Shown: positions 54,924 through 63,708 of the stretch, one piece after another
How the letters are laid out: the number at the start of each line of letters is the position of its first letter
Numbering within the stretch: the stretch's first letter is position 1
Assembly (NCBI GenBank): GCA_029211145.1
Contig: JARGEQ010000082.1
Coordinates: 124,001 to 188,000 of the forward strand
Direction: 5' to 3'
Source: Marinimicrococcus flavescens
GTDB lineage: Bacteria; Pseudomonadota; Alphaproteobacteria; Geminicoccales; Geminicoccaceae
Length of the DNA stretch: 64,000 bases
Program-made: the position numbers and the translations under genes
The notes under the pieces: model-generated
The model's input: the letters and a program-made list of their open reading frames with translations, nothing else
Told to the model about the DNA's origin: nothing
Database searches by the model: none

Positions 54924-56382
54924 GGGCGGCCACGAGGCCGGTCCCGGGCCGCAGCCAGCGCGCTACCAGCGCATCGGCCAGAGTCCGGGCCTTCTCGCGC
55001 CACGGTGCCGCCACCCGGTCGGCGGCGCGCATGTCCTCCTGCTGGAGGTAGAGGGCGCGGCGCGCCGGATCGGCGATCAGCAGGGCGAAGGCGCGCGGCC
55101 TGCCGTCCTCGGGCAGGAGATAGCCGGCAAGCGCCGTGGCATAGGCCAGCGTGCCGGTCTTGCCCCAGACCCGGAGCGCCTCCTCGGGCCGGTCGAGACG
55201 CCGCGAGAGCGTACCGTCGAGGCCGCTGCCGGCCATGAGCGGCAGGAGCGGGGGCAGGGCGCCGCCCGGGCGCGACGCCGCCAGCAGGCCCGCCAGCAGG
55301 CGCGGGCTCAGCCGGTCTGCCTCGGCGAGGCCCGACTGATCCACCAGCACGGCCTCGTGCCAGGGAAGGCCGGGAAGCCGGCGGCGCAGGTCGGCCAGCA
55401 GCAGCGACGCCGCATCGGCGGACGGCACGGGCCGGCCGGCCAGGTGGCGTGCGGCGGAAAGGCCCAGCAGCGTCGCCACCTGGTTGTTGCTGTAGCGCAG
55501 CATGCCCGAGACGATCTCCGCCACCGGCGGGCTCTCGTGGCGGGCGAGGAGCTGCGTTCGGGCGGGTGCGATGCCGCGCCGCGCCGGCGGCAGGGCGATA
55601 CCAAGCCCGCCGGCAAGGCGGCGGAACAGGCCCGCCGCGTGCAGCGCCGGGTCGCTCACCGGAACGGCGCTGCGGGTGCCGTTGGGTCGGACCGGCGGCA
55701 GGTCGCCGCCGCCGGGCGGCGGCACGGCATAGACGGGGCCGCCATGGCCCTCCCGGCGCAGCTCGAGCCGGTTGAAGGAGACCGAGAGCGCGCTCACCCC
55801 GGCATTGTAGGGCTCGTCGGCCGGCTGCTCCAAAGCGAGCTGCGGCACCAGCGGCAGGGCGCTGTCGTCGACGATGAAGCGCCCCGTCACCCGCCGCACG
55901 CCGGCCTCGCGCAAGCGCGCCGCCAGCGCCAGCAGGTGGCGCTCCTCGAGCAGCGGGTCGCCGCCGCCGCGCAGCACGAGGTCGCCCGAGAGGGTGCCGC
56001 CGGCGGTGCTGCCCGTGGCCAGGAGATCGGTGGTGAAGCGGTATGCGGGGCCCAGGGCCGCCAGCGCGCCCGCCGCCGTCACGATCTTCACCGTGGAGGC
56101 GGGGATCAGGCCGGCGTCGGCATTGTGCTCCTCCAGCACCTCCCCGGTGGCGGCGTCCAGCACCAGATAGGCCACCTGCTCGGCGGGGAAGCCCTGGAAG
56201 GTCTGCACGCCGGCCCGTGGCAGCGACGGCACCGGCACCGCTGGCAGCGCAACGGGCGCAGGCGGGGCGGCCTCGACCAGCGGTGCGGGCGTTACCGCCA
56301 GGGCGGTGACAGGAAGCGGCGGCTCGCCGCCGCAGCCGGCGAGCAGCACGAGGATGGCGGCGAGCGGGGCGAGCTTCTTCAT
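54913..56382 (-). CDS. dacB: D-alanyl-D-alanine carboxypeptidase/endopeptidase, PBP4 (DacB) family lipoprotein
   Basis: Penicillin-binding protein acting on peptidoglycan peptides in the periplasm, 489 residues. The lipoprotein signal ends at LLAGC with Cys17, followed by a Pro/Ala-rich linker. The three active-site motifs are S96-T-V-K99, S298-N-N300 and K408-T-G410. The S13 family insert lies between the first two motifs (residues about 115-290). Lipidation is unusual for PBP4, which is normally soluble. Its start overlaps the stop of the upstream MFS gene by 4 nt. Confidence 0.9.
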   Translation of the reverse strand: MKKLAPLAAILVLLAGCGGEPPLPVTALAVTPAPLVEAAPPAPVALPAVPVPSLPRAGVQTFQGFPAEQVAYLVLDAATGEVLEEHNADAGLIPASTVKIVTAAGALAALGPAYRFTTDLLATGSTAGGTLSGDLVLRGGGDPLLEERHLLALAARLREAGVRRVTGRFIVDDSALPLVPQLALEQPADEPYNAGVSALSVSFNRLELRREGHGGPVYAVPPPGGGDLPPVRPNGTRSAVPVSDPALHAAGLFRRLAGGLGIALPPARRGIAPARTQLLARHESPPVAEIVSGMLRYSNNQVATLLGLSAARHLAGRPVPSADAASLLLADLRRRLPGLPWHEAVLVDQSGLAEADRLSPRLLAGLLAASRPGGALPPLLPLMAGSGLDGTLSRRLDRPEEALRVWGKTGTLAYATALAGYLLPEDGRPRAFALLIADPARRALYLQQEDMRAADRVAAPWREKARTLADALVARWLRPGTGLVAALSR

Positions 56383-57572
56383 GCCGTGGCTCCGGCGGTG
56401 CGGGGGAGACGGAAGCCCGCCACGAGGGCGCCGCAGCCCACCAGCGCCAGTGCGCCCATCATCGGCAGGGCGGTGCCGCCATAGACGGCGCCGATGGCGA
56501 TGCCGAGCAGCGAGGCCAGAGTGAGCTGGGCAAAGCCCATCAGGGCCGAGGCGAGGCCCGCCTTGGCGGGGAACGGGCCCAGCGCCCCCGCGGTGGCAGC
56601 GGGCAAGGCCAAGCCGGCGCCCACCATGAAGACGGCCATGGGCGCCACGATGGACGGCACGGAGGGCGGCATTGCCAACGCCAGCGCCAGGCCGGCGAGC
56701 CCGCCCGCGGCACAGAGGGCGCAGCCCGCGCGCACCATCGCCTCGATCCCGATCCGGCCGGTGATGCGGCCGGCGATCAGCGAGCCGCCCATGTAGCCCA
56801 GAACCACGGCGGCAAAGCACATGCCGTAGAGCTCCGGTGACAGGCCGACCACGCCGATGAGCAGGTAGGAGGAGCCCGAGATGAAGGCGAAGATGCCGCC
56901 ATAGCCGAAGACGCCCACCATCACGAAGCGGCGATAGAGCGGGTGGCCGAGCAGCTCGGCATAGTTGGCGGCCAGCCGCGTCGGCGCCATGGCGTGCGGA
57001 TCCTTGCGGTCGTTGGTCTCCGGCAGCAGCCGCCAGGTCCCGAGCAGGGCGAGCGTGCCGAGCAGGGTCAGCACCAAAAAGCACGCCCGCCAGTCGAACC
57101 ACAGGGTGAGATAGCCGCCCAGGATGGGCCCGGCGGCCGGCGCCAGGGCCATGGCAGCGGCCAGATAGGCCAGCACGCGGGCGGCGTCCTGCGGCCCGTA
57201 GACGTCGCGCACCACGGCCCGGCCCAGCACCGGCCCGGCGCAGGCCCCCACCGCCTGCAGGAGCCGCAGCGCCACGAGCTGCTCGATGGTGGCGGCGAAC
57301 ACGCACAGCAGGCTGGCAACGGCATAGAGCGCGGTGCCGGCGAGCAGCAGCGGCCGCCGCCCGAGCCGGTCTGAAAGGGGGCCGTAGACGAGCTGGGCCA
57401 GCGCGAAGCCCGCGAGGAACACCGAGAGGGTGAGCTGGGCGGAAGCGACGTCGGTGCCGAGATCGGCCACCAGCGAGGGCAATGCTGGCAGATAGAGGTC
57501 GGTCGAGATCGCCTGGAATGCCACGAGCAGCGGCAAGAGCGGCAGGAAGCGGCGAGGGTCGATGGTGCTCAA
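56379..57572 (-). CDS. MFS drug-resistance transporter, Bcr/CflA type
   Basis: A 397-residue, 12-span H+-coupled exporter. FQAISTDLYLPALPSLVADL at the N-terminus, YGPLSDRLGRRPLLLAG (loop 2-3 motif) and GRAVVRDVYGPQDAARVL are hallmarks of the Bcr/CflA subfamily. The start is a TTG at 57572 with GGAAGGG upstream. The substrate is unknown. It is divergent from the riboswitch-controlled thiamin operon and overlaps the dacB-like gene. Confidence 0.88.
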   Translation of the reverse strand: MSTIDPRRFLPLLPLLVAFQAISTDLYLPALPSLVADLGTDVASAQLTLSVFLAGFALAQLVYGPLSDRLGRRPLLLAGTALYAVASLLCVFAATIEQLVALRLLQAVGACAGPVLGRAVVRDVYGPQDAARVLAYLAAAMALAPAAGPILGGYLTLWFDWRACFLVLTLLGTLALLGTWRLLPETNDRKDPHAMAPTRLAANYAELLGHPLYRRFVMVGVFGYGGIFAFISGSSYLLIGVVGLSPELYGMCFAAVVLGYMGGSLIAGRITGRIGIEAMVRAGCALCAAGGLAGLALALAMPPSVPSIVAPMAVFMVGAGLALPAATAGALGPFPAKAGLASALMGFAQLTLASLLGIAIGAVYGGTALPMMGALALVGCGALVAGFRLPRTAGATA

Positions 57573-57651
57573 GGGAGCCCTTCCGGAGGGGGGACGGCAG
57601 GCAGCACCCGGTTTAGTGCCGCGGCTGCCGGTCCGCCAGCCCCGCGGCCCC

Positions 57652-57680
57652 TTGTCCTTCGGGTCCGGGGAGCCTACCTA
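57652..57680 (+). promoter_or_regulatory. Promoter candidate for the thiamin operon
   Basis: TTGTCC (57652-57657) and TACCTA (57675-57680) with a 17-bp spacer place the transcription start at about 57687, a few bases before the riboswitch begins. The good position compensates for a modest -10 match. Confidence 0.45.
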
Positions 57681-57690
57681 ACCAGTGTCT

Positions 57691-57785
57691 CATCGGGGTG
57701 TCCGGGCCTTTTGCGTCCGGGCTGAGAGGCGCCAGTGGCGCGACCCGCAGAACCTGATCCGGCTCATACCGGCGAAGGGAACTGA
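57691..57785 (+). ncRNA. TPP riboswitch (THI element)
   Basis: The conserved core is complete. CGGGGTGTCC is the 5' side of the first helices, CTGAGAG (57722-57728) is the pyrimidine-sensing J3-2 bulge, and CCTGATCCGGCTCATACCGG (57753-57772) with GCGAAGGGAACT is the pyrophosphate-sensing arm and 3' closing strand. It precedes thiM, as expected for feedback control by thiamin pyrophosphate. Confidence 0.95.
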
Positions 57786-57800
57786 GATGCGCGAGAACAT

Positions 57801-57841
57801 CCCTCGGCATGGCACTTCCCTCGACGGCCCGTTTGCGAGGG
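57801..57841 (+). promoter_or_regulatory. Riboswitch expression platform with two anti-Shine-Dalgarno copies
   Basis: CGAGGG at 57836-57841 is the thiM ribosome-binding site. It can pair perfectly with CCCTCG at 57818-57823 and, alternatively, with a second CCCTCG at 57801-57806. TTCCC at 57816-57820 can instead pair with GGGAA in the 3' strand of the aptamer. This suggests translational control with TPP favouring the sequestered state. The model is inferred from base pairing only. Confidence 0.55.
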
Positions 57842-57845
57842 ATGC

Positions 57846-58616
57846 ATGTCCGCCTGTTCCCGGCCCGACTGGCCCGAGACCGTCGCCACTCCGCTGACGC
57901 GGCTGCGCGCCGAGCGGCCGCGCGTCCATGTCCTCACCAACTTCGTCGCGATGAACGTCTCGGCCAACGCGCTCCTGGCGCTCGGAGCGGTGCCGAGCAT
58001 GACCTTCCGCGCCGATACGGTGGCCGACTTCGTGTGCAGCGCCCGGGCGCTGGTGGTCAATCTCGGCATGCTCGACCCGGAGCGCGAGGCCGCGATCGGC
58101 CAGGCCGTGCCGGCCGCCTCGGCGCTGGGCCTGCCCTGGGTGCTCGACCCGGTGAAGGTCGAGCGCAGCGGCCCGCGCCGCGACCTGGCCCTGCGCCTGC
58201 TGCGTATGCGGCCCGCGGTGCTGCGCGCCAACGCCGCCGAGGTCGAGACGCTGGCCGGGCTGAAGGGCCTGGAAGGCGCCGAGCGCCTCGCCCGCGAGTT
58301 CGACTGCGTCGTGGCGCTCACCGGCGCGACCGACATCGTCACCGACGGCGAGCAGACCGTGCGGCTTGCCGGCGGCAGCCCGCTCATGGACCGCGTCACG
58401 GCCATGGGCTGTGCCGCCTCGGCGGTGGTGGGCGCCTTCCTGGCGGTCGAGCGCGATGCGTGCGGCGCGGCGCTGGCGGCCTTGGCCTCCTTCGCCGCGG
58501 CCGGCGGTATCGCCGCGGGCCGGGCGCGCGGGCCGGGCAGCTTCGAGCCGGAGCTTCTGGACGCGCTCTTCGCCCTCGAGCCGGGGCAGATCATGGAGAA
58601 GGTGGAGTTTCGATGA
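57846..58616 (+). CDS. thiM: Hydroxyethylthiazole kinase
   Basis: Phosphorylates 4-methyl-5-(2-hydroxyethyl)thiazole for thiamin salvage. The 256 residues show VLTNFVAMNVSANALLALGA and PSM near the start, NLGMLDPER, and the C-terminal ribokinase-fold anion hole and base (MGCAASAVVGAFLAVE). The cysteine in MGCAASA is conserved in ThiM. An out-of-frame ATG sits 4 nt before the chosen ATG, and spacing from GCGAGGG supports 57846. It overlaps thiE by 4 nt. Confidence 0.95.
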   Translation: MSACSRPDWPETVATPLTRLRAERPRVHVLTNFVAMNVSANALLALGAVPSMTFRADTVADFVCSARALVVNLGMLDPEREAAIGQAVPAASALGLPWVLDPVKVERSGPRRDLALRLLRMRPAVLRANAAEVETLAGLKGLEGAERLAREFDCVVALTGATDIVTDGEQTVRLAGGSPLMDRVTAMGCAASAVVGAFLAVERDACGAALAALASFAAAGGIAAGRARGPGSFEPELLDALFALEPGQIMEKVEFR

Positions 58617-59281
58617 GCAAGGGCCTCGATCTTTCCGTCTACGCAGTGCTCGACCCGGCACGCTGCCGCGGCCGCGACCCTGTGGCCCTCGCGGCGGCCG
58701 CTGCGCGCGGCGGCGCCACCCTCGTCCAGCTGCGCGACAAGACCAGCTCCACCCGCGCGCTGGTGACGCTGGCACGTGCCGTCAAGGAGGCGCTCGATCC
58801 GTACGGTGTGCCGCTCCTGATCAACGACCGGATCGACGTGGCGCTGGCCGCCGGTGCCGCCGGCGCGCATGTCGGGCAGAGCGACATGGACCCGCGCGAT
58901 GCGCGCCGCCTGCTGGGCCCGGATGCGATCCTGGGCGTCACCCTTCATCATGCGGCGGAGGCCCAAGGGCTCGAGCCGGGCCTTGCCGACTATGCCGGCA
59001 TGGGCCCGGTCTTCGTCACCCAGAGCAAGGACCCGGGCGACCCGCCTCTGGGGCCCACGGGCCTGGCGCGGCTGATCGGCGGGGTTCGTAAGCTCCTGCC
59101 GGGGCTGCCCTGCTGCGGCATTGCGGGTGTCGATCACACCAACGCCGCCTCGGTGATCGAGGCCGGCGCCGACGGCGTGGCGGTCATCTCCGACATCTTC
59201 ATGGAAGAGGACGTCGAGGCGGCGACGGCGCGCCTGCGCGATGCCGTGCGGCCGACCCTTGCAGCGAGGGGCACGCCGTGA
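58613..59281 (+). CDS. thiE: Thiamin-phosphate synthase
   Basis: Joins hydroxymethylpyrimidine pyrophosphate and thiazole phosphate to form thiamin phosphate. From the ATG at 58613 the protein has 222 residues. The TIM barrel shows [47 protein letters not shown], the [13 protein letters not shown] loop and [20 protein letters not shown]. It overlaps thiM upstream (ATGA) and thiD downstream (GTGA), so the three enzymes are translationally coupled. Confidence 0.95.
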   Translation: MSKGLDLSVYAVLDPARCRGRDPVALAAAAARGGATLVQLRDKTSSTRALVTLARAVKEALDPYGVPLLINDRIDVALAAGAAGAHVGQSDMDPRDARRLLGPDAILGVTLHHAAEAQGLEPGLADYAGMGPVFVTQSKDPGDPPLGPTGLARLIGGVRKLLPGLPCCGIAGVDHTNAASVIEAGADGVAVISDIFMEEDVEAATARLRDAVRPTLAARGTP

Positions 59282-60090
59282 CTGCCACCGCGCTCACCAT
59301 TGCCGGCTCCGACAGCGGCGGCGGGGCAGGCATCCAGGCCGACCTCAAGACCTTCTCGGCGCTGGGCGTCTATGGCTGCTCGGCGATCTGCGCGCTGACC
59401 GCCCAGAACACGACCGGCGTGCAGGGCATCTTCCCGGTAAGCCCCGAGTTCGTCGGCCAGCAGCTCGATTCGGTCTTCGGGGACATCGAGGTGCACGCGG
59501 TCAAGATCGGCATGCTGGGCACGCCTGCTATCATTGGCGCCGTGGCTGCCGGGCTGCGCCGCTGGAAGCCGCGCCATGTGGTGCTCGACCCGGTGATGGT
59601 CGCCAAGGGCGGCGACCGGCTGCTCCAGGAGGAGGCGGTGGCGGCGCTGACGCAGGAGCTGCTGCCGCTGGCCACGGTGATCACGCCCAACCTGCCCGAG
59701 GCCGCCGTGCTGCTGGGCGAGGAGCATGTGACGGACCGGGCGGCCATGCCGGGGGCTGCCGCCCGGCTGCAGGCCCTGGGCGCCCGCAGCGTGCTTCTCA
59801 AAGGCGGCCATCTCGAGGGCGCCGACAGTCCGGACCTCCTGCTGCACGAGGGCGAGGAGATCTGGCTCGACGGGAGGCGCATCGTCACCCGCAACACCCA
59901 CGGCACCGGCTGCACCCTGTCCTCGGCGATCGCCGCCCTGCTGGCCCGCGGCCTGCCGCTGCCGGCGGCGGTGCACGACGCCAAGCGCTGGCTCGAGGGC
60001 GCCATCGCTGCCGCAGACGGGCTGGGGATCGGCCATGGCCACGGCCCGGTCCATCACTTCCACGCCCTCTGGCCCCACCTGGAGGAATAG
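59278..60090 (+). CDS. thiD: Hydroxymethylpyrimidine/phosphomethylpyrimidine kinase
   Basis: Phosphorylates HMP and HMP-P. It uses a GTG start overlapping the thiE stop and gives 270 residues. [54 protein letters not shown] and the anion-hole motif [15 protein letters not shown] are typical of ThiD. With ThiM and ThiE it completes salvage from HMP and thiazole to thiamin phosphate. No thiC or thiG is in the window. Confidence 0.95.
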   Translation: MTATALTIAGSDSGGGAGIQADLKTFSALGVYGCSAICALTAQNTTGVQGIFPVSPEFVGQQLDSVFGDIEVHAVKIGMLGTPAIIGAVAAGLRRWKPRHVVLDPVMVAKGGDRLLQEEAVAALTQELLPLATVITPNLPEAAVLLGEEHVTDRAAMPGAAARLQALGARSVLLKGGHLEGADSPDLLLHEGEEIWLDGRRIVTRNTHGTGCTLSSAIAALLARGLPLPAAVHDAKRWLEGAIAAADGLGIGHGHGPVHHFHALWPHLEE

Positions 60091-60092
60091 CG

Positions 60093-61169
60093 ATGAGCAA
60101 TACGACCCGCCGCACTGCCCTGGGCCTCGCCGGCGCCGCCACGCTGGCGGCACCGGCCGTGCTGCGCGCCCAGGAGACGCGCACCTGGCGCATGGTGACC
60201 TCATGGCCGCGCGACCTGCCGGGACCGGGCATGAACGCGCGGCGTCTCGCCGAGCGCATCGGCCAGATGAGCGGCGGCCGGCTGGTGGTGAAGCTCTATT
60301 CGGCCGGCGAGCTGGTGCCTGCCCTCCAGGTCTTCGACGCGGTCTACAGCGGTACCGCCGAGATGGCCCACAGCGCCTCCCTCTACTGGACCGGCAAGGC
60401 CCGCGCCGCCGCCTTCTTCACCACCATCCCCTTCGGCCTGACGCCGCAGGAGCACATTGCCTGGATCGAGCATGGCGGCGGCCAGGAGCTGTGGGACGAG
60501 CTCTACGAGCCCTTCGGCATCAAGCCCTTCATGGCGGGCAGCTCCGGCATGCAGATGGGCGGCTGGTTCCGCAAGCCGTTGCAGGGCCTGGCCGACCTTG
60601 ACGGCCTCAAGATCCGCGCCGTGGGTCTGAGCGCCGATCTGTTCCGGCGGCTGGGGGCCTTGCCCGTGGTGCTGGGGGTGCCCGACATCTACGCGGCGCT
60701 CCAGACCGGCGCTGTCGACGGCGTCGAGTTCCTCGGCCCCTCCAGCGACCGGGCGCAAGGCTTCCAGCAGGTAGCCTCGCATTATTACTGGCCGACCTTC
60801 ACCAAGCCCAACGGCACTGCCGAGTGCCTGGTCTCGCGCGGCGCCTGGGACGGGCTGCCGCCCGATCTCAGGGCGGTGATCGCCAATGCCTGTGCGGCCG
60901 AGAACCAGTTCACCCTGACCGAGAGCGACTGGCGCAATGCCGAGGCGCTGGAGGCGCTGGTGGGTGGCGGCGGGGTCCAGCTCCATCCCTGGCCCGGCGA
61001 CATCGTCGCAGCGGCGCGCCTTGCCGCCGAGGATCTGCTGGCGGCGTTCGATGCCGCCGGCGGCATCGACGCCAGGATCCACGATTCCTATGTGGCGGCG
61101 CGCCGCCGCGCCCAGCTCTGGGCGCGCGCCTCGACGCGGGCCTATCTCGAGGCGCGCGGCGTTGCCTGA
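60093..61169 (+). CDS. TRAP-type solute-binding protein (DctP family), orphan, inside the thiamin operon
   Basis: A 358-residue periplasmic binding protein 2 nt after thiD, with GGAGG upstream of its ATG. The N-terminus has a Tat-like signal (TTRRTALGLAGAATLAAPAV, cleavage near RAQ). The mature part is a DctP/TAXI-like TRAP receptor (RLAERIGQMSGGRLVVKLYS, LQVFDAVYSGTAEMAHSAS, LQTGAVDGVEFLGPSSDR). No DctQ or DctM membrane gene is nearby, and an ABC importer follows instead. Its ligand is unknown. Position suggests a thiamin precursor or related compound. Confidence 0.85.
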   Translation: MSNTTRRTALGLAGAATLAAPAVLRAQETRTWRMVTSWPRDLPGPGMNARRLAERIGQMSGGRLVVKLYSAGELVPALQVFDAVYSGTAEMAHSASLYWTGKARAAAFFTTIPFGLTPQEHIAWIEHGGGQELWDELYEPFGIKPFMAGSSGMQMGGWFRKPLQGLADLDGLKIRAVGLSADLFRRLGALPVVLGVPDIYAALQTGAVDGVEFLGPSSDRAQGFQQVASHYYWPTFTKPNGTAECLVSRGAWDGLPPDLRAVIANACAAENQFTLTESDWRNAEALEALVGGGGVQLHPWPGDIVAAARLAAEDLLAAFDAAGGIDARIHDSYVAARRRAQLWARASTRAYLEARGVA

Positions 61170-61920
61170 GCCGGCACCCGCCATCCATCTGCGGATAGAC
61201 CGGCTCGCCTGGGAGGAGGGGATCCTGTTCGAGGATCTCGATCTCTCCTTCCCGGCGGGCCGCTGGTCCTGCCTCCTCGGTCCCTCGGGCTGCGGCAAGA
61301 CCACTCTCCTGCGGCTGGTGGCGGGCCTGCTCGAAGGCGGCGAGGCAAGGGCCTCCGACGGCCGCCCGCTGGATGGCCGGATCGCCTACATGGCGCAGTC
61401 CGACCTGCTGCTGCCCTGGCTGACGGTGCGCGAGAACCTGGTCCTCGGACCGCGGCTGCGCGGCGCCGGCCGCGCTTTGATGCGCGATGCGCGCGAGCGG
61501 GCGGCCGAGCTTCTCGCGCAGGTGGGCCTCGCCGCCTATGCCGAGGCACTGCCGCAGACCCTTTCCGGCGGCATGCGCCAGCGCGCGGCGCTGGCCCGCA
61601 CCCTGGTCGAGGACCGCCCGGTGGTGCTGATGGACGAGCCCTTCTCGGCTCTCGACACGGTCAGCCGCCACCGGCTGCAGGAGCTGGCGGCGCGGCTGCT
61701 GGCCGACCGCACCGTGCTGCTGGTGACCCACAACCCGCTGGAGGCCCTGCGGCTGGGCCATCAGCTCTTCGTCCTCGGCGGCAGGCCCACCCGGGTGCAG
61801 GGGCCGCTGGTCCCGGAGGGCGCGCCGCCGCGCCCGGCCGGCGATCCCGCTGTGCTGCGCCTGCAAGGCGCGCTGCTCGACCAGCTCGTCGCCTCGGCAG
61901 CCCTCACGGAGGCGGCATGA
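61162..61920 (+). CDS. thiZ: ABC transporter ATP-binding protein, ThiZ-like
   Basis: A 252-residue nucleotide-binding subunit. A TTG start at 61162 (LPEPAPAIHLRIDRLAW) overlaps the end of the preceding gene and has GAGG upstream. Walker A GPSGCGKTTLL, Q loop MAQSDLLLPW, signature LSGGMRQRAALARTL and Walker B VVLMDEPFSALD are intact. The gene order with the permease and pyrimidine-binding protein matches ThiXYZ. It overlaps the permease gene by 4 nt. Confidence 0.85.
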   Translation: MPEPAPAIHLRIDRLAWEEGILFEDLDLSFPAGRWSCLLGPSGCGKTTLLRLVAGLLEGGEARASDGRPLDGRIAYMAQSDLLLPWLTVRENLVLGPRLRGAGRALMRDARERAAELLAQVGLAAYAEALPQTLSGGMRQRAALARTLVEDRPVVLMDEPFSALDTVSRHRLQELAARLLADRTVLLVTHNPLEALRLGHQLFVLGGRPTRVQGPLVPEGAPPRPAGDPAVLRLQGALLDQLVASAALTEAA

Positions 61921-62651
61921 GGCTCGTGCGCGCCCTGGTGACGGCGGCGGGGCTGCTGGCGCTCTGGCAGCTCCTCGTCTGGGCCACCGAGGCGCCGCCC
62001 TACATCCTGCCGGCCCCGGGCCGCGTGGCGGCGGCCTTCGTGGCGCGCATCGACCTGCTGCTCGCCAACGCCTGGGTGACGGCGCTGGAGATCGTCCTGG
62101 GGATCGTCATCGGCACGCTGCTGGGCATTGCCTCGGCGCTGCTGCTGGCGAGCTTCGCGCCGCTGCGCCGCTGGCTCCTGCCGGTGCTGGTGATGACCCA
62201 GGCCCTGCCGGTCTTCGCGCTGGCGCCGATCCTCGTCCTGTGGCTGGGCTACGGCCTCGCCTCCAAGGTCGCGATGGCGGTGCTCATCATCTTCTTCCCG
62301 GTGACCGCGGCGTTTCTCGACGGGCTGGCGCGCACCTCGCCGGGCTGGCTCGAGCTCGCCCGCACCATGAACGCCAGCCCAGGCGCCATGCTCTGGCATA
62401 TCCGCGTGCCGGCGGCCCTGCCGGCCCTGGCCTCGGGCATCCGCGTGGCGGCGGCGGTGGCGCCGATCGGGGCCGTGGTCGGCGAGTGGGTCGGCTCCTC
62501 GGCGGGGCTCGGCTACCTCATGCTCCAGGCCAACGGCCGCATGCAGGTGGACCTCATGTTCGCCGCTCTCCTGATGCTCTGCGCCATGGCGCTGCTGCTC
62601 TATTTCGCACTTGATCACGGCCTGCGCCGCATGACGCGCTGGCAGGTCTGA
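61917..62651 (+). CDS. thiX: ABC transporter permease, ThiX-like
   Basis: A 244-residue inner-membrane protein with about six spans. The cytoplasmic coupling (EAA-type) loop reads ARTMNASPGAMLWHIRVPAA. N-terminal YILPAPGRVAAAF is usual for the SsuC/TauC/ThiX permease family. It is assigned to pyrimidine-precursor uptake from its operon rather than from specific residues. Confidence 0.85.
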   Translation: MRLVRALVTAAGLLALWQLLVWATEAPPYILPAPGRVAAAFVARIDLLLANAWVTALEIVLGIVIGTLLGIASALLLASFAPLRRWLLPVLVMTQALPVFALAPILVLWLGYGLASKVAMAVLIIFFPVTAAFLDGLARTSPGWLELARTMNASPGAMLWHIRVPAALPALASGIRVAAAVAPIGAVVGEWVGSSAGLGYLMLQANGRMQVDLMFAALLMLCAMALLLYFALDHGLRRMTRWQV

Positions 62652-62693
62652 TGCGACATTCTCCTGCTCAACGGGATCGAAGGGAGATCCGCG

Positions 62694-63638
62694 ATGCGTC
62701 GACTCGTGCTCGGACTGGCAATGGCGGTTGCCGTGGCGGCGCCCGCCGCGGCCGCCGAGAAGCTCACCGTGCTGCTCGACTGGTTCGTCAACCCCGACCA
62801 CGGGCCGCTGGTGATCGCCAAGCAGCAAGGCTTTTTCGAGGAGGAGGGGCTCGAGGTCGAGTTGGTGGCCCCGGCCGACCCGAACGACCCGCCCAAGCTG
62901 GTGGCCGCCGGCAAGGCGGACATCGCGATCTCCTACCAGCCGCAGCTCCACCTGCAGGTCAATGAGGGTCTGCCGCTGGTGCGCATCGGCACGCTGGTGG
63001 CGACTCCGCTGAACTCGCTGGTGACCCTGCGCGACGGCCCGATCGACAGCATCAAGCAGCTCGAGGGCAAGAAGATCGGCTTTTCGGTGGCCGGGTTCGA
63101 GGACGCGCTTTTGGGCGCCATGCTGGAGAGCAAGGGGCTCAGCCTCTCCGACGTCGAGCTGGTCAACGTCAACTTCGCCCTCTCGCCGGCCCTGCTCAGC
63201 GGCCAGGTCGACGCGGTGATCGGCGCCTTCCGCAATTTCGAGCTCAACCAGCTCGAGCTCGAGGGCAAGAAGGGCAAGGCCTTCTATCCCGAGGAAGAGG
63301 GCGTGCCGGCCTATGACGAGCTGATCTACGTGGCCCACAAGGACAGCCTCGAGCGGCCCGAGCTGCGCCGCTTCCTGGCGGCGGTCGAGCGCGCCACCTT
63401 GTGGATCCTCAACCACCGCGGCAGGTCCTGGGACAGCTTCAAGGGCTACGCCAAGGAGCTCGACGACAAGCTCAACGAGATGGCCTGGAAGGACACGCTG
63501 CCGCGCTTCGCGCACAGCCCGGCCGCGCTCGACACCGGCCGCTATGCGCGCGTCGCCTCGTTCCTCCACGAGCGCGGCCTCATCGGGGCGCCCCCGGCCG
63601 TGAGCACCTACGCCGTCGACCTCAACGAGCAGCGCTGA
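62694..63638 (+). CDS. thiY: Pyrimidine-precursor-binding protein, ThiY/THI5-like
   Basis: A 314-residue periplasmic binding protein with a signal peptide (LVLGLAMAVAVAAPAAAA) and the NMT1/THI5-like fold. LLDWFVNPDHGPLVIAKQQG, EVELVAPADPNDPPKLVAAG and DIAISYQPQLHLQVNEGLPL are close to the ThiY pattern known to bind formylaminopyrimidine (family knowledge). Such a ligand needs the hydrolase TenA for entry into HMP salvage, and tenA is not in the window. AAGGGAG precedes the ATG. It is the last gene of the operon. Confidence 0.88.
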   Translation: MRRLVLGLAMAVAVAAPAAAAEKLTVLLDWFVNPDHGPLVIAKQQGFFEEEGLEVELVAPADPNDPPKLVAAGKADIAISYQPQLHLQVNEGLPLVRIGTLVATPLNSLVTLRDGPIDSIKQLEGKKIGFSVAGFEDALLGAMLESKGLSLSDVELVNVNFALSPALLSGQVDAVIGAFRNFELNQLELEGKKGKAFYPEEEGVPAYDELIYVAHKDSLERPELRRFLAAVERATLWILNHRGRSWDSFKGYAKELDDKLNEMAWKDTLPRFAHSPAALDTGRYARVASFLHERGLIGAPPAVSTYAVDLNEQR

Positions 63639-63645
63639 GCGGCCG

Positions 63646-63680
63646 GCCGGGTGCCGGAGCGACAGGTTCCGGCTCCCGGC
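63646..63680 (+). terminator. Hairpin after the thiamin operon
   Basis: GCCGGG-T-GCCGGA (63646-63658) pairs with TCCGGC-T-CCCGGC (63668-63680), a 12-bp stem with a T-T mismatch and a 9-nt loop, beginning 8 nt after the thiY stop. No T run follows, so it may be a Rho-assisted or stabilising 3' end. Confidence 0.45.
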
Positions 63681-63708
63681 CCGCTGCTCCAGCGCGCCGG
63701 CACTGGCG

